64,000 nucleotides of DNA from Mogibacterium diversum_A (GCF_938028775.1 NZ_CALIZG010000005.1:37560-101559), one strand, 5' to 3'. Shown: positions 1-9,657, counted from the stretch's first letter. Translations and numbers: made by a program. The notes: generated by a model not told the origin, from the letters alone.

Positions 1-110
1 CGAAACACAAGCTTTTCAAGGTCAGAGTCACAAGAGCGGATGCTAAGAGAGCACTTAGACTTCATATTCGCGTCGAAGACAAGCCGAACGAAGACGAGGA
101 TGACAACTAA
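1..110 (+). CDS. C-terminal end of an unidentified protein (partial)
   Basis: The window opens inside a reading frame that runs from base 3 to a TAA at 108-110 and encodes about 35 residues: a basic stretch (KHKLFKVRVTRADAKRA) followed by an acidic tail (EDKPNEDEDDN). The gene start lies outside the window. The place just before secA is often held by the ribosome hibernation factor gene hpf, but this tail does not look like the usual HPF C-terminus, so I do not assign a function. Basic-then-acidic ends are low-complexity and carry little family information. Confidence 0.5.
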   Translation, partial: KHKLFKVRVTRADAKRALRLHIRVEDKPNEDEDDN

Positions 111-182
111 GATACTTAGTTAAGACAATTCGTATTAAAAATCATATATAAAGTATTATCGAGAAGGAAGGGAGCCACGTAA

Positions 183-2996
183 ATGGGTTTAGTAGAAAAG
201 ATATTTGGAGACCTCAACAAGAGAGAGGTCAAGAAGATAGAGAAAATCGTAGATGTGATTGAATCTTACGATGAACAGATGCAGAAGCTCACTGATGAGG
301 AGCTTCGTGCTAAGACAGAGGAGTTCAAGAGGCGGCTTGGAACTATCAGAGAAGATGGAGATGAAGGTCCGTTTGAGACTGTAGATGACATTTTGCCAGA
401 GGCATTTGCTGTGTGCCGTGAGGGTGCGGTTAGAAGTCTAGGTATGAAGCATTTCCGCGTGCAGCTAATAGGTGGTGTGGTACTTCATCAAGGAAGAATC
501 GCTGAGATGAAGACTGGTGAAGGTAAGACCCTCGTGGCTACGCTCGCTGCATATCTGAATGCGCTCACTGGCAAGGGGGTCCATGTAGTCACCGTAAATG
601 ATTACCTCGCAAAGCGAGATGCTGACTGGATGGGAAAGCTATATACATTCCTTGGACTTACAGTTGGCTGTGTTATCAATTCTCTTGAGGGAGATGACCG
701 CAAGGCTGCGTATTTGGCAGATATCACATACGGCACGAACAATGAGTTCGGTTTTGACTATCTGCGCGATAATATGGTTACTTATCAGGAAGAACTAACT
801 CAGCGTGAGCTTAATTTTGCCATCGTCGATGAGGTGGACTCAATCCTCGTCGATGAAGCTCGTACTCCACTTATCATCTCCGGTAAAGGTGTTGATTCAA
901 GCGATATGTATCGCACTGCAAATGTATTCGTCAAAACTCTCATCCGTGACACTACGAGCGATGAGGAAGAGGGTGAGAACGGAGTGCATGGGGATTACAC
1001 GGTGGATGAGAAGGACAAGCAGGTTGCCCTTAATGAGACCGGCATAAAGGCTGCTGAGGAGTATTTCGGCATCGAGAACTTCTCAGATCCAGATAATATG
1101 GAGCTTAACCACTATGTAAATCAGGCTCTGCATGCTAATTATCTCATGAAGCGCGATGTGGACTATATCGTTAAGGATGGTGAGATTCTCATCGTCGATG
1201 AGTTTACTGGGCGTCTGATGTACGGTAGACGTTTCTCAAACGGATTGCACCAGGCTATCGAAGCTAAGGAAGGCGTATCAGTAAGATCAGAGTCTAAGAC
1301 TCTCGCGACAATTACGCTCCAAAACTACTTCCGTATGTACAAGAAACTATCTGGTATGACGGGTACTGCCAAGACAGAGGAAGATGAATTTAGAGATATC
1401 TACAATATGGACGTAGTTGTTATTCCGACTAACAAGCCTATTGCGAGAACAGACCTAGACGACTCCGTGTATGCTCGTCAGACTGGCAAATACAAAGCTA
1501 TCGTCGATAGAGTTGCGGAAGCACATGAGACAGGTCAGCCCGTTCTCGTAGGTACTATTTCTATTGAGATTTCTGAGCTAATCAGTGAGATGCTCAAAAA
1601 GAAAGGCATAAAGCACAGCGTACTCAATGCTAAGCATCATGAAAAGGAAGCAGAGATCGTAGCTGAAGCAGGCCGTAAGGGTGCTGTTACAATCGCTACC
1701 AACATGGCTGGTCGTGGTACAGATATCATACTTGGCGGAAATCCAGACTTTGAAGCTAGGCGCGAGATGAAGAAGCTAGAGTATACTCCTGAGCAGATTG
1801 CATTCGCAACAGGTTTTGAAAAGTCTGATGACGAAGAACTAAATGCCGCTAGAGAGAAATATCAGGAACTACTGAAGCAGTTTGCTGCTGAGAGAAAGGA
1901 CGAGCAAGAGGAAGTAAGAGAGCTCGGGGGGCTCTGCATTATCGGTACGGAGAGACACGAATCAAGACGTATTGATAACCAGCTACGTGGACGTTCTGGA
2001 CGTCAGGGAGACCCTGGTGTTACACAGTTCTTCATTTCACTTGAGGATGACCTGATGAGACTATTCGGCGGAGAGAAGATGCAGAGAATTGTCGAGACTG
2101 TTGGCCTTAGCGACGAAGATGCACTTGAAGCAAAGGTGCTTTCGAGAAGAATTGAAACCGCTCAGAAGAAGATCGAGGGAAAGAACTTCGGTATTCGTAA
2201 GTATGTCCTTCAGTACGACGACGTTATGAACAGACAGAGATCGCAGATATATGAGCAGCGTAAAATGGTACTCGACGGCGAGAATCTGCGTGACTATATA
2301 ATGGGAATGGTGGAAGAGCTAGTAAATGGCATAGTTGCACCGATTACCATGGAGACTCGTTTCTCAGAGGACTGGGATATGGACGAGATATTCTACGGAT
2401 GTGAGCAGATTACTCCTGCCTTTAAGGGTAGACTCAGCTACACTGATGAGGAGCTGAGAGATCTCGATGAGGATAAGCTTCGCGAGGACATCATGAATGT
2501 CTTTGAGGAGATATACCGCGAGAAGGAAGAGGAAGTTGGCATCGAACATATGCGCGAAGTTGAGCGCATGATTATGCTCAGAGTTGTTGATAACCGCTGG
2601 ATGGATCACATAGATGCGATGGAACAGCTCAAGAACGGAATTGGACTTCGCGGATACGGACAGCAGGATCCTGCTGTTGCTTATGCAAAAGAAGGCTTCG
2701 GCATGTTTGAGGAGATGATTGCGGATATCCGTGAGGAGACTGTAAAATACTGCTTCAATGTAACCGTTGAGACCCGAACTGAGCGCCGTACAGTTTCAAG
2801 GGATGAGGTTGAACGCAAGGAAGAGTATTATGATGAGGATATCGCAGCTGCTCATGGGGACGAACAGCAGTATCGCGATAACGGAGAACATGTTCAGGAA
2901 CCGGTTCACCGCGACAGCCCTAAGATAGGTAGAAATGATCCATGCCCTTGCGGATCTGGCAAGAAGTACAAGAATTGCTGCGGAAAGTTTCAATAA
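183..2996 (+). CDS. secA: Preprotein translocase ATPase SecA
   Basis: SecA is the ATPase motor that drives unfolded preproteins through SecYEG at the cytoplasmic membrane. The 937-residue length is normal for Gram-positive SecA. Visible motifs: Walker A MKTGEGKT at residues 109-116, the Walker B-like VDEVDSILVDEARTPLIISG, the nucleotide-binding motif NMAGRGTDI, the QLRGRSGRQGDPG segment, and a C-terminal zinc-binding CPCGSGKKYKNCCG (SecB/lipid-binding type). The ATG at 183 is preceded by a purine-rich GAAGGAAGGGAG. prfB follows, the order seen in B. subtilis and many clostridia. No truncation or missing key residue was seen. Confidence 0.98.
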   Translation: MGLVEKIFGDLNKREVKKIEKIVDVIESYDEQMQKLTDEELRAKTEEFKRRLGTIREDGDEGPFETVDDILPEAFAVCREGAVRSLGMKHFRVQLIGGVVLHQGRIAEMKTGEGKTLVATLAAYLNALTGKGVHVVTVNDYLAKRDADWMGKLYTFLGLTVGCVINSLEGDDRKAAYLADITYGTNNEFGFDYLRDNMVTYQEELTQRELNFAIVDEVDSILVDEARTPLIISGKGVDSSDMYRTANVFVKTLIRDTTSDEEEGENGVHGDYTVDEKDKQVALNETGIKAAEEYFGIENFSDPDNMELNHYVNQALHANYLMKRDVDYIVKDGEILIVDEFTGRLMYGRRFSNGLHQAIEAKEGVSVRSESKTLATITLQNYFRMYKKLSGMTGTAKTEEDEFRDIYNMDVVVIPTNKPIARTDLDDSVYARQTGKYKAIVDRVAEAHETGQPVLVGTISIEISELISEMLKKKGIKHSVLNAKHHEKEAEIVAEAGRKGAVTIATNMAGRGTDIILGGNPDFEARREMKKLEYTPEQIAFATGFEKSDDEELNAAREKYQELLKQFAAERKDEQEEVRELGGLCIIGTERHESRRIDNQLRGRSGRQGDPGVTQFFISLEDDLMRLFGGEKMQRIVETVGLSDEDALEAKVLSRRIETAQKKIEGKNFGIRKYVLQYDDVMNRQRSQIYEQRKMVLDGENLRDYIMGMVEELVNGIVAPITMETRFSEDWDMDEIFYGCEQITPAFKGRLSYTDEELRDLDEDKLREDIMNVFEEIYREKEEEVGIEHMREVERMIMLRVVDNRWMDHIDAMEQLKNGIGLRGYGQQDPAVAYAKEGFGMFEEMIADIREETVKYCFNVTVETRTERRTVSRDEVERKEEYYDEDIAAAHGDEQQYRDNGEHVQEPVHRDSPKIGRNDPCPCGSGKKYKNCCGKFQ

Positions 2997-3071
2997 GGAA
3001 ACCCGATATAATTAGCAATGTATGATGTGAGTTCTGCAGTGAGAGCAGGGCTATAGAGTTTAGCTCAATTG

Positions 3072-3104
3072 ATGCGCGATGCTGCTTACTGCGGCTACGC
3101 GCAT
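3072..3104 (+). other. Strong hairpin in the secA-prfB gap, no U-tract
   Basis: ATGCGCG (3072-3078) and CGCGCAT (3098-3104) are perfect inverted arms. Inside, GCTGC and GCGGC pair again (one G-U) around a TTACT loop, after a 2-base internal mismatch. No T-run follows, so it is not a standard intrinsic terminator. It lies about 25 bases before the prfB start and could act in RNA processing, stability or translation control; that is inference. Confidence 0.45.
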
Positions 3105-3128
3105 ATGTCATAGATGAGAGGAATTACT

Positions 3129-4245
3129 ATGATTGAATTGGATGAGATAAGACAGGCTTTACCGAACGAACTAGCAAAGCTTAAGGAGATTGGAGACTAT
3201 CTTTGACCCAGATAGTCTTAGAAATAATATAGCGAGCATGGAGCAGGAGATGCTTAAGCCTGGTTTCTGGGACGCTCCTGATGATGCACAGAAACTGATG
3301 AAGAGGAAAAAGCATCTCGAAAGTGAGCTCGAGCGGTATGAAGGTCTACTCAAGGGATTTAATGATATATCTGAGATGATTGAGCTAGCTGAGGAGTACG
3401 AGGATTACTCTGAAGCCAAGAATATAATCAAGGAATACAAGAGGCTATGTGAGGAGATGGAAGATCTTGAGCTCAGCAGACTCCTGACCGGTAAATACGA
3501 TGATAAGGATGCGATCCTCAGCATTCATGCTGGTACTGGTGGAGTGGATGCTATGGATTGGGCTGAGATGCTGATGAGGATGTATCTAAGGTATGCAGAT
3601 CAGCACGGTTTCAAGACGGATGTCGTTGACATACAGAATGATACGCTAGCTGGTATTAAGAGCTGCACAATCGTCGTCAGCGGAATCAATGCATATGGAT
3701 ATTTACGCAGTGAGGCGGGTGTGCATAGACTCGTGCGCATATCACCGTTTAACTCTGCGGGCAAGAGACAGACTTCATTTGCTGCGGTTGAAGTCGTTCC
3801 AGACCTTGGGGATAGCGTTGAGGTTAATATCGATCCTAAGGATCTCAAGATTGATAAGTATAGGAGCTCCGGTGCTGGTGGCCAGCACGTCAATACTACG
3901 GATTCTGCCATTCGCATAACGCACCTCCCTACAAACATAGTTGTAACGTGCCAGAATGAACGCTCTCAGCTATACAATAAGGAGATGGCGATGAAGATAT
4001 TGGCTTCGAGGCTCCAGCAGTTAGCTGAAGCAGAGCACAAGGAAAACCTTAATGAACTAAAGGGCGACATGAGTCAGGTAACTTGGGGTGCGCAGATTAG
4101 GTCATATGTGTTTCAACCTTATACGATGGTGAAGGACCATAGAACCAATGCAGAGGTTGGCAATATAAATGCTGTAATGGATGGTGAGCTTGACGAATTT
4201 ATCAAGGCCAAGCTAACGCAGGAAGCGAAGGAGAGAAACATATAA
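3129..4245 (+). CDS. prfB: Peptide chain release factor 2, with programmed +1 frameshift
   Basis: RF2 releases finished peptides at UGA and UAA. Translation starts at ATG 3129 and reads 25 codons to CTT (3201-3203), then meets in-frame TGA (3204-3206). The context CTT TGA C is the classic RF2 autoregulatory frameshift site; a +1 shift skips T3204 and continues at GAC 3205 to the TAA at 4243-4245 (join 3129-3203, 3205-4245; 371 residues). A GGAG five bases before CTT can act as the stimulating Shine-Dalgarno-like element. In the joined protein the stop-recognition SPF falls at 205-207 and the catalytic GGQ at 250-252. A TTG at 3190 would give a frame without the shift, but would lose the conserved N-terminus. 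The next gene overlaps the stop (TAATG). Confidence 0.97.
3185..3207 (+). other. RF2 recoding site (GGAG...CTT TGA C)
   Basis: This is the recoding signal inside prfB: slippery CTT at 3201-3203, stop TGA at 3204-3206, unfavourable 3' context C at 3207, and purine-rich GGAG at 3192-3195 upstream. In the known mechanism low RF2 activity slows termination at this UGA and favours the +1 slip, so RF2 controls its own synthesis. Confidence 0.9.
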
Positions 4246-4886
4246 TGAAGAAATACATAGTGTTTGATTTCGATGGAACGCTCCTCGATACCGATCAACT
4301 TATCGTCGATTCGTGGCAGGCGGTTTTTAAGAGATTTAGAGGCAAGGAAGCGGATGAAAACCTCATACTTTCAACCTTTGGCGAGACTGTAGCTAATACG
4401 ACAAAAGAGCTTTTTGCAGACGAAGATGCAGATGAAGTTTTAGCGGTATACCGAGGATATCAGGCGGAGCACAGCAAGGGAGCCTATAAATTATACCCAG
4501 GCATAGAGGAACTCCTCGGCGAGCTTAAAAGACGTGGCTACTCATTATCTATCGTTACTTCAAGGCTTGGAAATACAGCGATGCAGTATCTAGGAGAGAT
4601 GGGTATTAAGGATAATTTCGATGTCATCATCACAGCGGATGATGTCACTAGTCATAAGCCAGAGCCAGGTCCGCTTCTTGAAGCACTAAGGCGGCTCGGA
4701 GCAAAGCGTGAAGAGGCAATAATGATAGGTGATACGAGATTTGACATTGGCTGCTCTATCAATGCCGGAGTAGACAGCATACTGGTCTGCTGGGGGCGTA
4801 GAGGCGGTAACGTTCCGCTGGGCGGAATAGAGCCTATGTACAGAATAAGCAAACCTGAGGAGTTATTTGAAATAATCGAGGGATAA
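4245..4886 (+). CDS. HAD-family phosphatase (PpaX/Gph-like)
   Basis: A 213-residue haloacid dehalogenase-superfamily hydrolase. Motif I is DFDGTLLDT near residue 8 (nucleophile Asp and general acid Asp), motif II is the TSR near residue 103, motif III is the Lys in SHKPEPGP, and motif IV is GDTRFDIG. The length and the helical cap between motifs I and II fit the PpaX pyrophosphatase / phosphoglycolate phosphatase group; the substrate cannot be fixed from sequence. The ATG overlaps the prfB stop by one base and addB starts one base after its stop, so it is translationally coupled in a prfB-addB-walJ-rlmH run. Confidence 0.88.
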   Translation: MKKYIVFDFDGTLLDTDQLIVDSWQAVFKRFRGKEADENLILSTFGETVANTTKELFADEDADEVLAVYRGYQAEHSKGAYKLYPGIEELLGELKRRGYSLSIVTSRLGNTAMQYLGEMGIKDNFDVIITADDVTSHKPEPGPLLEALRRLGAKREEAIMIGDTRFDIGCSINAGVDSILVCWGRRGGNVPLGGIEPMYRISKPEELFEIIEG

Positions 4887-4887
4887 G

Positions 4888-7800
4888 ATGCTGAACCTAT
4901 TTATGGCACGAGAGTGCATGAACAAGGAGAAGTTCATATACGAAAATATAAAAGGCAAGACGTATGTATTGGTTCCGAACCAGTACACCCTTGTCGCGGA
5001 AGAACAGGCACTTAAGTACACCGGTAGTGCCTGTCTTCTTGATATTGAAATTCTTTCATTAAATAGATTAGGTCAGAGGATAATGGCAGAGCACGGTAAG
5101 GAGAATATCGAAATTCTCGACAAGTATGGTCGCCATATGCTTCTGTACAAGATTATAAAGTCGCACAAAGATGAGCTTGAAGTATTTAAAGCTTCAGCTG
5201 AACAGAGCGGATTTATAGATATGGTCAATGACTTCATCGCTGATTTCAAGCAGCAAGACTGCTCACTAGATGAACTCAAATATGCAATCGATTCAGATAG
5301 TAACAGTGAGCTGCTTTCACACAAGCTGCATGAATTGATGCTTATAATCGATGAATATGAGTCAGAGCTAAAAGGTAGATACATAGATTCTGAAGACTAT
5401 ATCTCGATGTATGTATCGTTAATCGGAGAGTCGACGCTACTTGAAAATCATTCGGTATGGGTGTATGGATTTGATACTCTTGCGCCCAAGTCGATGGATG
5501 CTCTAATTGAGATGGCAAAGCGTGTAGATGTCAATATTATGGTCAATATCAGTGACTTTGATCTAGACACCATCCTGATAGCAGCGCTGACATCTAGGGC
5601 GGATTCGGCGGGTGTAGCGATATCAAAGGAATATGTGCCTGATGAATATAGAGCATATGGTAGAGAGACGCTCGACTATTTGGAGGAGAACTTATTTAGG
5701 ACTGTATTAAGCTCGAGAGAGTCCGTAATGAAGGTGCCGGATGAAGACACGATAAATGATGAAGTAAGACTTGTTGAGTGCGCAAACCCTTTCTATGAAG
5801 CGGAGAGTGCCGCCTCATATATATATGAGCTAATTCGCGATAAAGGATACAGGATGAATGATATTGCAGTAATCTGTAATGATGATTCATCTAGGAAACC
5901 CATAATCCGCAGAACTTTTGAGGAGTATGGGATTCCACTTTTTGTCGATTCCAGAAGGACAATTACTGATTCGATGGCTGCGAGATTTATAGTGAGCCTT
6001 CTAGAGTTTGTGCTTCAAGGGTATAGGACTTCAGCTCTGTTCGTAATGCTCAAGACTGAACTTACGAGTATTGAGAGAGAAGATATCGAAATGCTGGAGA
6101 ATTATGCGCGTAATTACAAGATACGTGGTAATATGTGGACTAGAGCATTTAAGTACGGGCATTTCGAGTATACTGAAGAAGAATTCGAAAGGCTTGAGAG
6201 CACGAGAAACTACATAATGGAGCAAGTTGCGAAGCTTCGTGAGATAGCGGAGAGTTCAGGGACAGTTGCTGAATTCGTGTTTGATTTGATTAAAATCTTG
6301 GAAGAGGAATGGGAGCTGCCAAGCAGATTGCAGGCTGTATCTGAAGCTCAGGCTGAAGAGGGATATAACGAGGAGGCGCAGAATACCGCCCAGAGCTATG
6401 AGGCTTGCGTCAAGATTCTGGAACAATTAGCAGCCGTTTTGGGCGATGAAACCTTTGATAAAACTAGGTCCGAAGAGATATTGCAGCTCTACAAAAAAGG
6501 TCTTGAATCCGTTGACATCGGAATTATTCCACCTGCACTGGACGGAATAATTATGGGATCTATGATTAGGACAAGACCAGGATCGCTTAAAGCGATGGTT
6601 GTTCTTGCAGCCAATGAAGGTGTACTTCCCATGGAGCCTGCTTCGGAGGGGATTTTCTCTGTAGATGAAAAGGAATTTTTTAAGGAGCACAATTTCCCTA
6701 TTGGTCATCTTGATGAACTAAAGATGACTGAGGAAAACGTGGCTATGTATAGGCTAATTTCAAAGCCGTACGAGAGATTATACATGAGCTGGTCGCTTTC
6801 TGATTCGGAGGGGCAGGACTGTAAACCATCTTCGCTTGTTGATGCGTTCAGGTCGGCGCTGCCATCAATCAAGATCCACAACGATGTCATCTCAAGTGGA
6901 TTAGACATAAATGTCATAAATAATCCAAAGACAGCTATGCGCCACTTGCTCAACTATCTGAAGGGTAGGCGGTCACTAGAGCATCTAGCAGATGAGAAAA
7001 AAGCTAAGATGATTACTGATTCGATAATTGCTTGGTATCGAAAAAATGATCCGGAGACATTCGATGCAGCCATGAATGCCGCGAGAGATGATAACTCTGC
7101 GGAGCCTATTTCCAGTGTTATGGCGGAGCGGTTGTTCGCTAGGCCTCACGGTGACTTCTCATTCTCACCGACTAGAATCGAGAGCTTTAATCACTGCCCG
7201 TTCAAGCATTTTGTATCATATGGTTTAAGACCCAGAGAAGATCGTGAGTTTAGCGGTTCCTCTCGTGAGATAGGGGATATATACCACGAATGCATCATGA
7301 GGGTCTCCAAGAAACTAGAGACTGAAGAGCTTTGGGCTAGTATTACCGATGAAGAGATTAGGAATCTTGTGAGAGCTACGCTCGAGGAAATCGCTGGTGA
7401 CTATAGGGATGGTCTCTTTGCCTCCGATGGTCGTGAGCAGTATAGACTTGAGAGAGTCGCAAGGGTTTGTTCGCGTGTAGCAGGAAACCTCGCAGAACAG
7501 ATTAGACTAGGTAAGGTCGAGAAGTCCTATTTTGAAGAGGAATTTAAGAGAGGCAAGCTTTTTGCACCTATTGAACTCGAGATTGGTGGTAAGAAGATTT
7601 TTATCGAGGGTAAAATCGATAGGGTTGACGTGTTTGAAGGTGGCGATATAAGAATAATCGACTACAAGACCGGGTCAGATAAGGTTGATATAGAGCAGAT
7701 GAGGTGTGGATATAAGATGCAGCTCATGGTGTACATGCAGGGGGCGAAGTCTGAAGAAAGGAAGCCTGCTGGTGTGTTCTACTACAATATCAAGGATGTT

Positions 7801-8163
7801 TCGGTGAATGTAGAAGGTTCGAAGGATGCTTCTGAGGTGGTGGATAGCGAGCTTAAGAAAGACTTGATTTTAAATGGACTATGTATCGATGAAAAAGATG
7901 TCATAGAAGAGATGCCAAGCTCTCTACTCGGCAATAAGAAGATGATCATAACCCGTGATTTGTTCGAGAGTATAGAACAGGACGTATGCCAGTCGATTCA
8001 AGATATCAGTGAGCATATTGTCGCTGGAGATGTGAGCATATCTCCAACAAAAAAACGAACGTCAAGTGACACTAAAGGAGAATGCACATACTGCAGCTAC
8101 AATTCAATCTGCAGATTTGATGTAACGTATAGAGGAAACAAGTATAGGGAAGTAGATGGGTAA
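4888..8163 (+). CDS. addB: ATP-dependent nuclease/helicase subunit B (AddB/RexB type)
   Basis: A 1091-residue protein of the AddB/RexB family, partner of AddA in double-strand break processing. The C-terminal part carries a RecB-type PD-(D/E)XK nuclease: IIDYKTG with Asp925 and Lys927, and the iron-sulfur cysteines Cys770 (FNHCPFKHF) and Cys1066, Cys1069 and Cys1075 (CTYCSYNSIC). The N-terminus (LFMARECMNKEKFIYENI) lacks the GxxGxGK(S/T) Walker A found in B. subtilis AddB, as in streptococcal RexB. No addA/rexA lies next to it in this window, although these genes are usually adjacent. It starts one base after the HAD gene and overlaps the next gene by 8 bases. Confidence 0.9.
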   Translation: MLNLFMARECMNKEKFIYENIKGKTYVLVPNQYTLVAEEQALKYTGSACLLDIEILSLNRLGQRIMAEHGKENIEILDKYGRHMLLYKIIKSHKDELEVFKASAEQSGFIDMVNDFIADFKQQDCSLDELKYAIDSDSNSELLSHKLHELMLIIDEYESELKGRYIDSEDYISMYVSLIGESTLLENHSVWVYGFDTLAPKSMDALIEMAKRVDVNIMVNISDFDLDTILIAALTSRADSAGVAISKEYVPDEYRAYGRETLDYLEENLFRTVLSSRESVMKVPDEDTINDEVRLVECANPFYEAESAASYIYELIRDKGYRMNDIAVICNDDSSRKPIIRRTFEEYGIPLFVDSRRTITDSMAARFIVSLLEFVLQGYRTSALFVMLKTELTSIEREDIEMLENYARNYKIRGNMWTRAFKYGHFEYTEEEFERLESTRNYIMEQVAKLREIAESSGTVAEFVFDLIKILEEEWELPSRLQAVSEAQAEEGYNEEAQNTAQSYEACVKILEQLAAVLGDETFDKTRSEEILQLYKKGLESVDIGIIPPALDGIIMGSMIRTRPGSLKAMVVLAANEGVLPMEPASEGIFSVDEKEFFKEHNFPIGHLDELKMTEENVAMYRLISKPYERLYMSWSLSDSEGQDCKPSSLVDAFRSALPSIKIHNDVISSGLDINVINNPKTAMRHLLNYLKGRRSLEHLADEKKAKMITDSIIAWYRKNDPETFDAAMNAARDDNSAEPISSVMAERLFARPHGDFSFSPTRIESFNHCPFKHFVSYGLRPREDREFSGSSREIGDIYHECIMRVSKKLETEELWASITDEEIRNLVRATLEEIAGDYRDGLFASDGREQYRLERVARVCSRVAGNLAEQIRLGKVEKSYFEEEFKRGKLFAPIELEIGGKKIFIEGKIDRVDVFEGGDIRIIDYKTGSDKVDIEQMRCGYKMQLMVYMQGAKSEERKPAGVFYYNIKDVSVNVEGSKDASEVVDSELKKDLILNGLCIDEKDVIEEMPSSLLGNKKMIITRDLFESIEQDVCQSIQDISEHIVAGDVSISPTKKRTSSDTKGECTYCSYNSICRFDVTYRGNKYREVDG

Positions 8164-8968
8164 ATTAAAGATAGCATCTATCGGTAGCAGTAGCTCCGGT
8201 AATGCGTATATCATCTCAGATGGAAATACGAGATTGTTGCTAGATGTTGGTCTCACAGCAAAGCGAATCAAAGAGGGGCTTGCTGAGTGCAGACTCGGTG
8301 CGGAGGATATTCAAGGCGTATTTGTCACACATGAACATACCGATCACGTAAAAAGCATAAGGGCAATTGCAAAAGCTTGTACGAATGCGAAAGTATATAC
8401 ATCTCGAGGAACGATATACAACTGTGATAAGTTTGAATATGTAAAGTCAGAGCAGCTAGAGTGTATGGCAGCACAGGATGTGGTCAGAATTGGGGATATA
8501 TGTGTTAAGGCGTTTTCCCTTTCTCACGATGCAAGTGAGCCAATAGGGTTTAGCTTTACTGAGGACGGAGAACAGCTATCTGTTGCAACTGATACAGGGA
8601 TAGTTACGGATGAAATTGCTGAAGAACTTGCTAGTGCAAACACTCTCGTGTTCGAAGCGAATCATGAGGAGAGCATTCTACAGATGGGAGATTACCCATA
8701 TTCGCTAAAGCGCCGTATCCTAGGGGAACACGGTCACCTTTCCAATGTGACAAGTGGGATTGCTCTTGCGAGGGGGCTACTTGCGCGAAAAGAAGCTGGT
8801 CTTCCGAGCCCCACGCAGCGAATAATGCTCGCACACTTGAGCACTCACAACAACACGCCGGATACTGCGTTGCTGACTGTTAAGAATATTTTAAATGAGA
8901 ATGATCTGCGTCAAGGGAATGATTTTACACTAACGGTGGCGGCAAAGGACAAGTTAACGACGCTATAA
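8156..8968 (+). CDS. Metallo-beta-lactamase-fold hydrolase, WalJ/YycJ type
   Basis: A 270-residue metallo-beta-lactamase-fold protein. The metal-binding HxHxDH motif is THEHTDHVKSI near residue 58, with a later His in LSHDASEPIGF and a C-terminal LAHLSTHNN. The opening IASIGSSSSGNAYII is typical of the YycJ/WalJ group, which in other Firmicutes sits in the walRK locus and is linked to nuclease-type activity and cell-wall/replication coordination. Here it is not near walRK but overlaps the addB 3' end by 8 bases, a link with DNA repair. The biochemical substrate is not known from sequence. Confidence 0.88.
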   Translation: MGKLKIASIGSSSSGNAYIISDGNTRLLLDVGLTAKRIKEGLAECRLGAEDIQGVFVTHEHTDHVKSIRAIAKACTNAKVYTSRGTIYNCDKFEYVKSEQLECMAAQDVVRIGDICVKAFSLSHDASEPIGFSFTEDGEQLSVATDTGIVTDEIAEELASANTLVFEANHEESILQMGDYPYSLKRRILGEHGHLSNVTSGIALARGLLARKEAGLPSPTQRIMLAHLSTHNNTPDTALLTVKNILNENDLRQGNDFTLTVAAKDKLTTL

Positions 8969-8998
8969 GGTTTAAATAGTAAAATCAAAGGAATTTAA

Positions 8999-9478
8999 AT
9001 GAAGATTAGAATAATTTGTATAGGAAAGCTAAAAGAGAAATACTGGACTTCTGCTGCATCTGAATACAGCAAGCGAATATCAGGATATGCGAATATTGAG
9101 ATTGTAGAACTCAAGGAGAGCAGGCTTCCTTCAAACCCATCTGAAGCCGATGAAAATTCTGTGCTCATCCGCGAAGGGCAGAACATCCTAAGCAAGATAA
9201 AGGAAAGCGACCATGTGATTGCTATGGAAATAGAAGGTGAACAGATTGATTCAGTAGAGTTAGCTAAGAAAATTCAGGGTGCATTTGATACAAAGTCTTC
9301 TACCATAGACTTTGTAATCGGTGGTAGCCTTGGACTCTCAGATGAAGTGAAAAAAAGGGCGGACTACGGGTTATCGTTTTCAAAGATGACATTCCCGCAC
9401 CAGATGGCGAGGATTATGCTTCTCGAGCAGATATACAGAGCTTTTAAGATTAACAGTGGAGAGACATACCATAAGTGA
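8999..9478 (+). CDS. rlmH: 23S rRNA (pseudouridine1915-N3)-methyltransferase RlmH
   Basis: A 159-residue SPOUT-fold methyltransferase that methylates N3 of pseudouridine 1915 in helix 69 of 23S rRNA. The length is standard. The SAM-binding trefoil knot signature is at the C-terminal end: FVIGGSLGLSDEVKKRA, then LSFSKMTFPHQMARIMLLEQ and the final YRAFKINSGETYHK. It is the last gene of the forward run from prfB and is followed by a strong palindromic terminator. Confidence 0.97.
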   Translation: MKIRIICIGKLKEKYWTSAASEYSKRISGYANIEIVELKESRLPSNPSEADENSVLIREGQNILSKIKESDHVIAMEIEGEQIDSVELAKKIQGAFDTKSSTIDFVIGGSLGLSDEVKKRADYGLSFSKMTFPHQMARIMLLEQIYRAFKINSGETYHK

Positions 9479-9556
9479 TTGTATCCACGCATGTGATTGT
9501 ATCGAATAATCCAATCAATGTTCATGTAATGATGCATTTAGCGCAGAAATAATATA

Positions 9557-9590
9557 CAAGAAGACCTCCACTTAAGTGGAGGTCTTCTTG
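9557..9590. terminator. Bidirectional terminator, perfect 34-bp palindrome
   Basis: Bases 9557-9590 are a perfect palindrome centred on CTTAAG, with arms rich in AGACCTCC. On the plus strand it is followed by TACTTTTT. It sits between the convergent rlmH and the exporter gene and can end both transcripts. Confidence 0.85.
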
Positions 9591-9657
9591 TACTTTTTAC
9601 TTTATACTTTGCGAACATTATGAGGGTTAGGGATGTCTCGTAATGTCGTAAACTAAT

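Noticed and set aside
3600..3938. 112-residue reverse-strand frame within prfB
   Set aside because: Shadow of prfB in another frame; composition is not protein-like beyond that.
3190..4245. prfB as a shorter gene starting at TTG 3190
   Set aside because: The CTT TGA C frameshift site and a conserved upstream N-terminus from ATG 3129 fit RF2 better; residue numbers of SPF and GGQ then match E. coli RF2.
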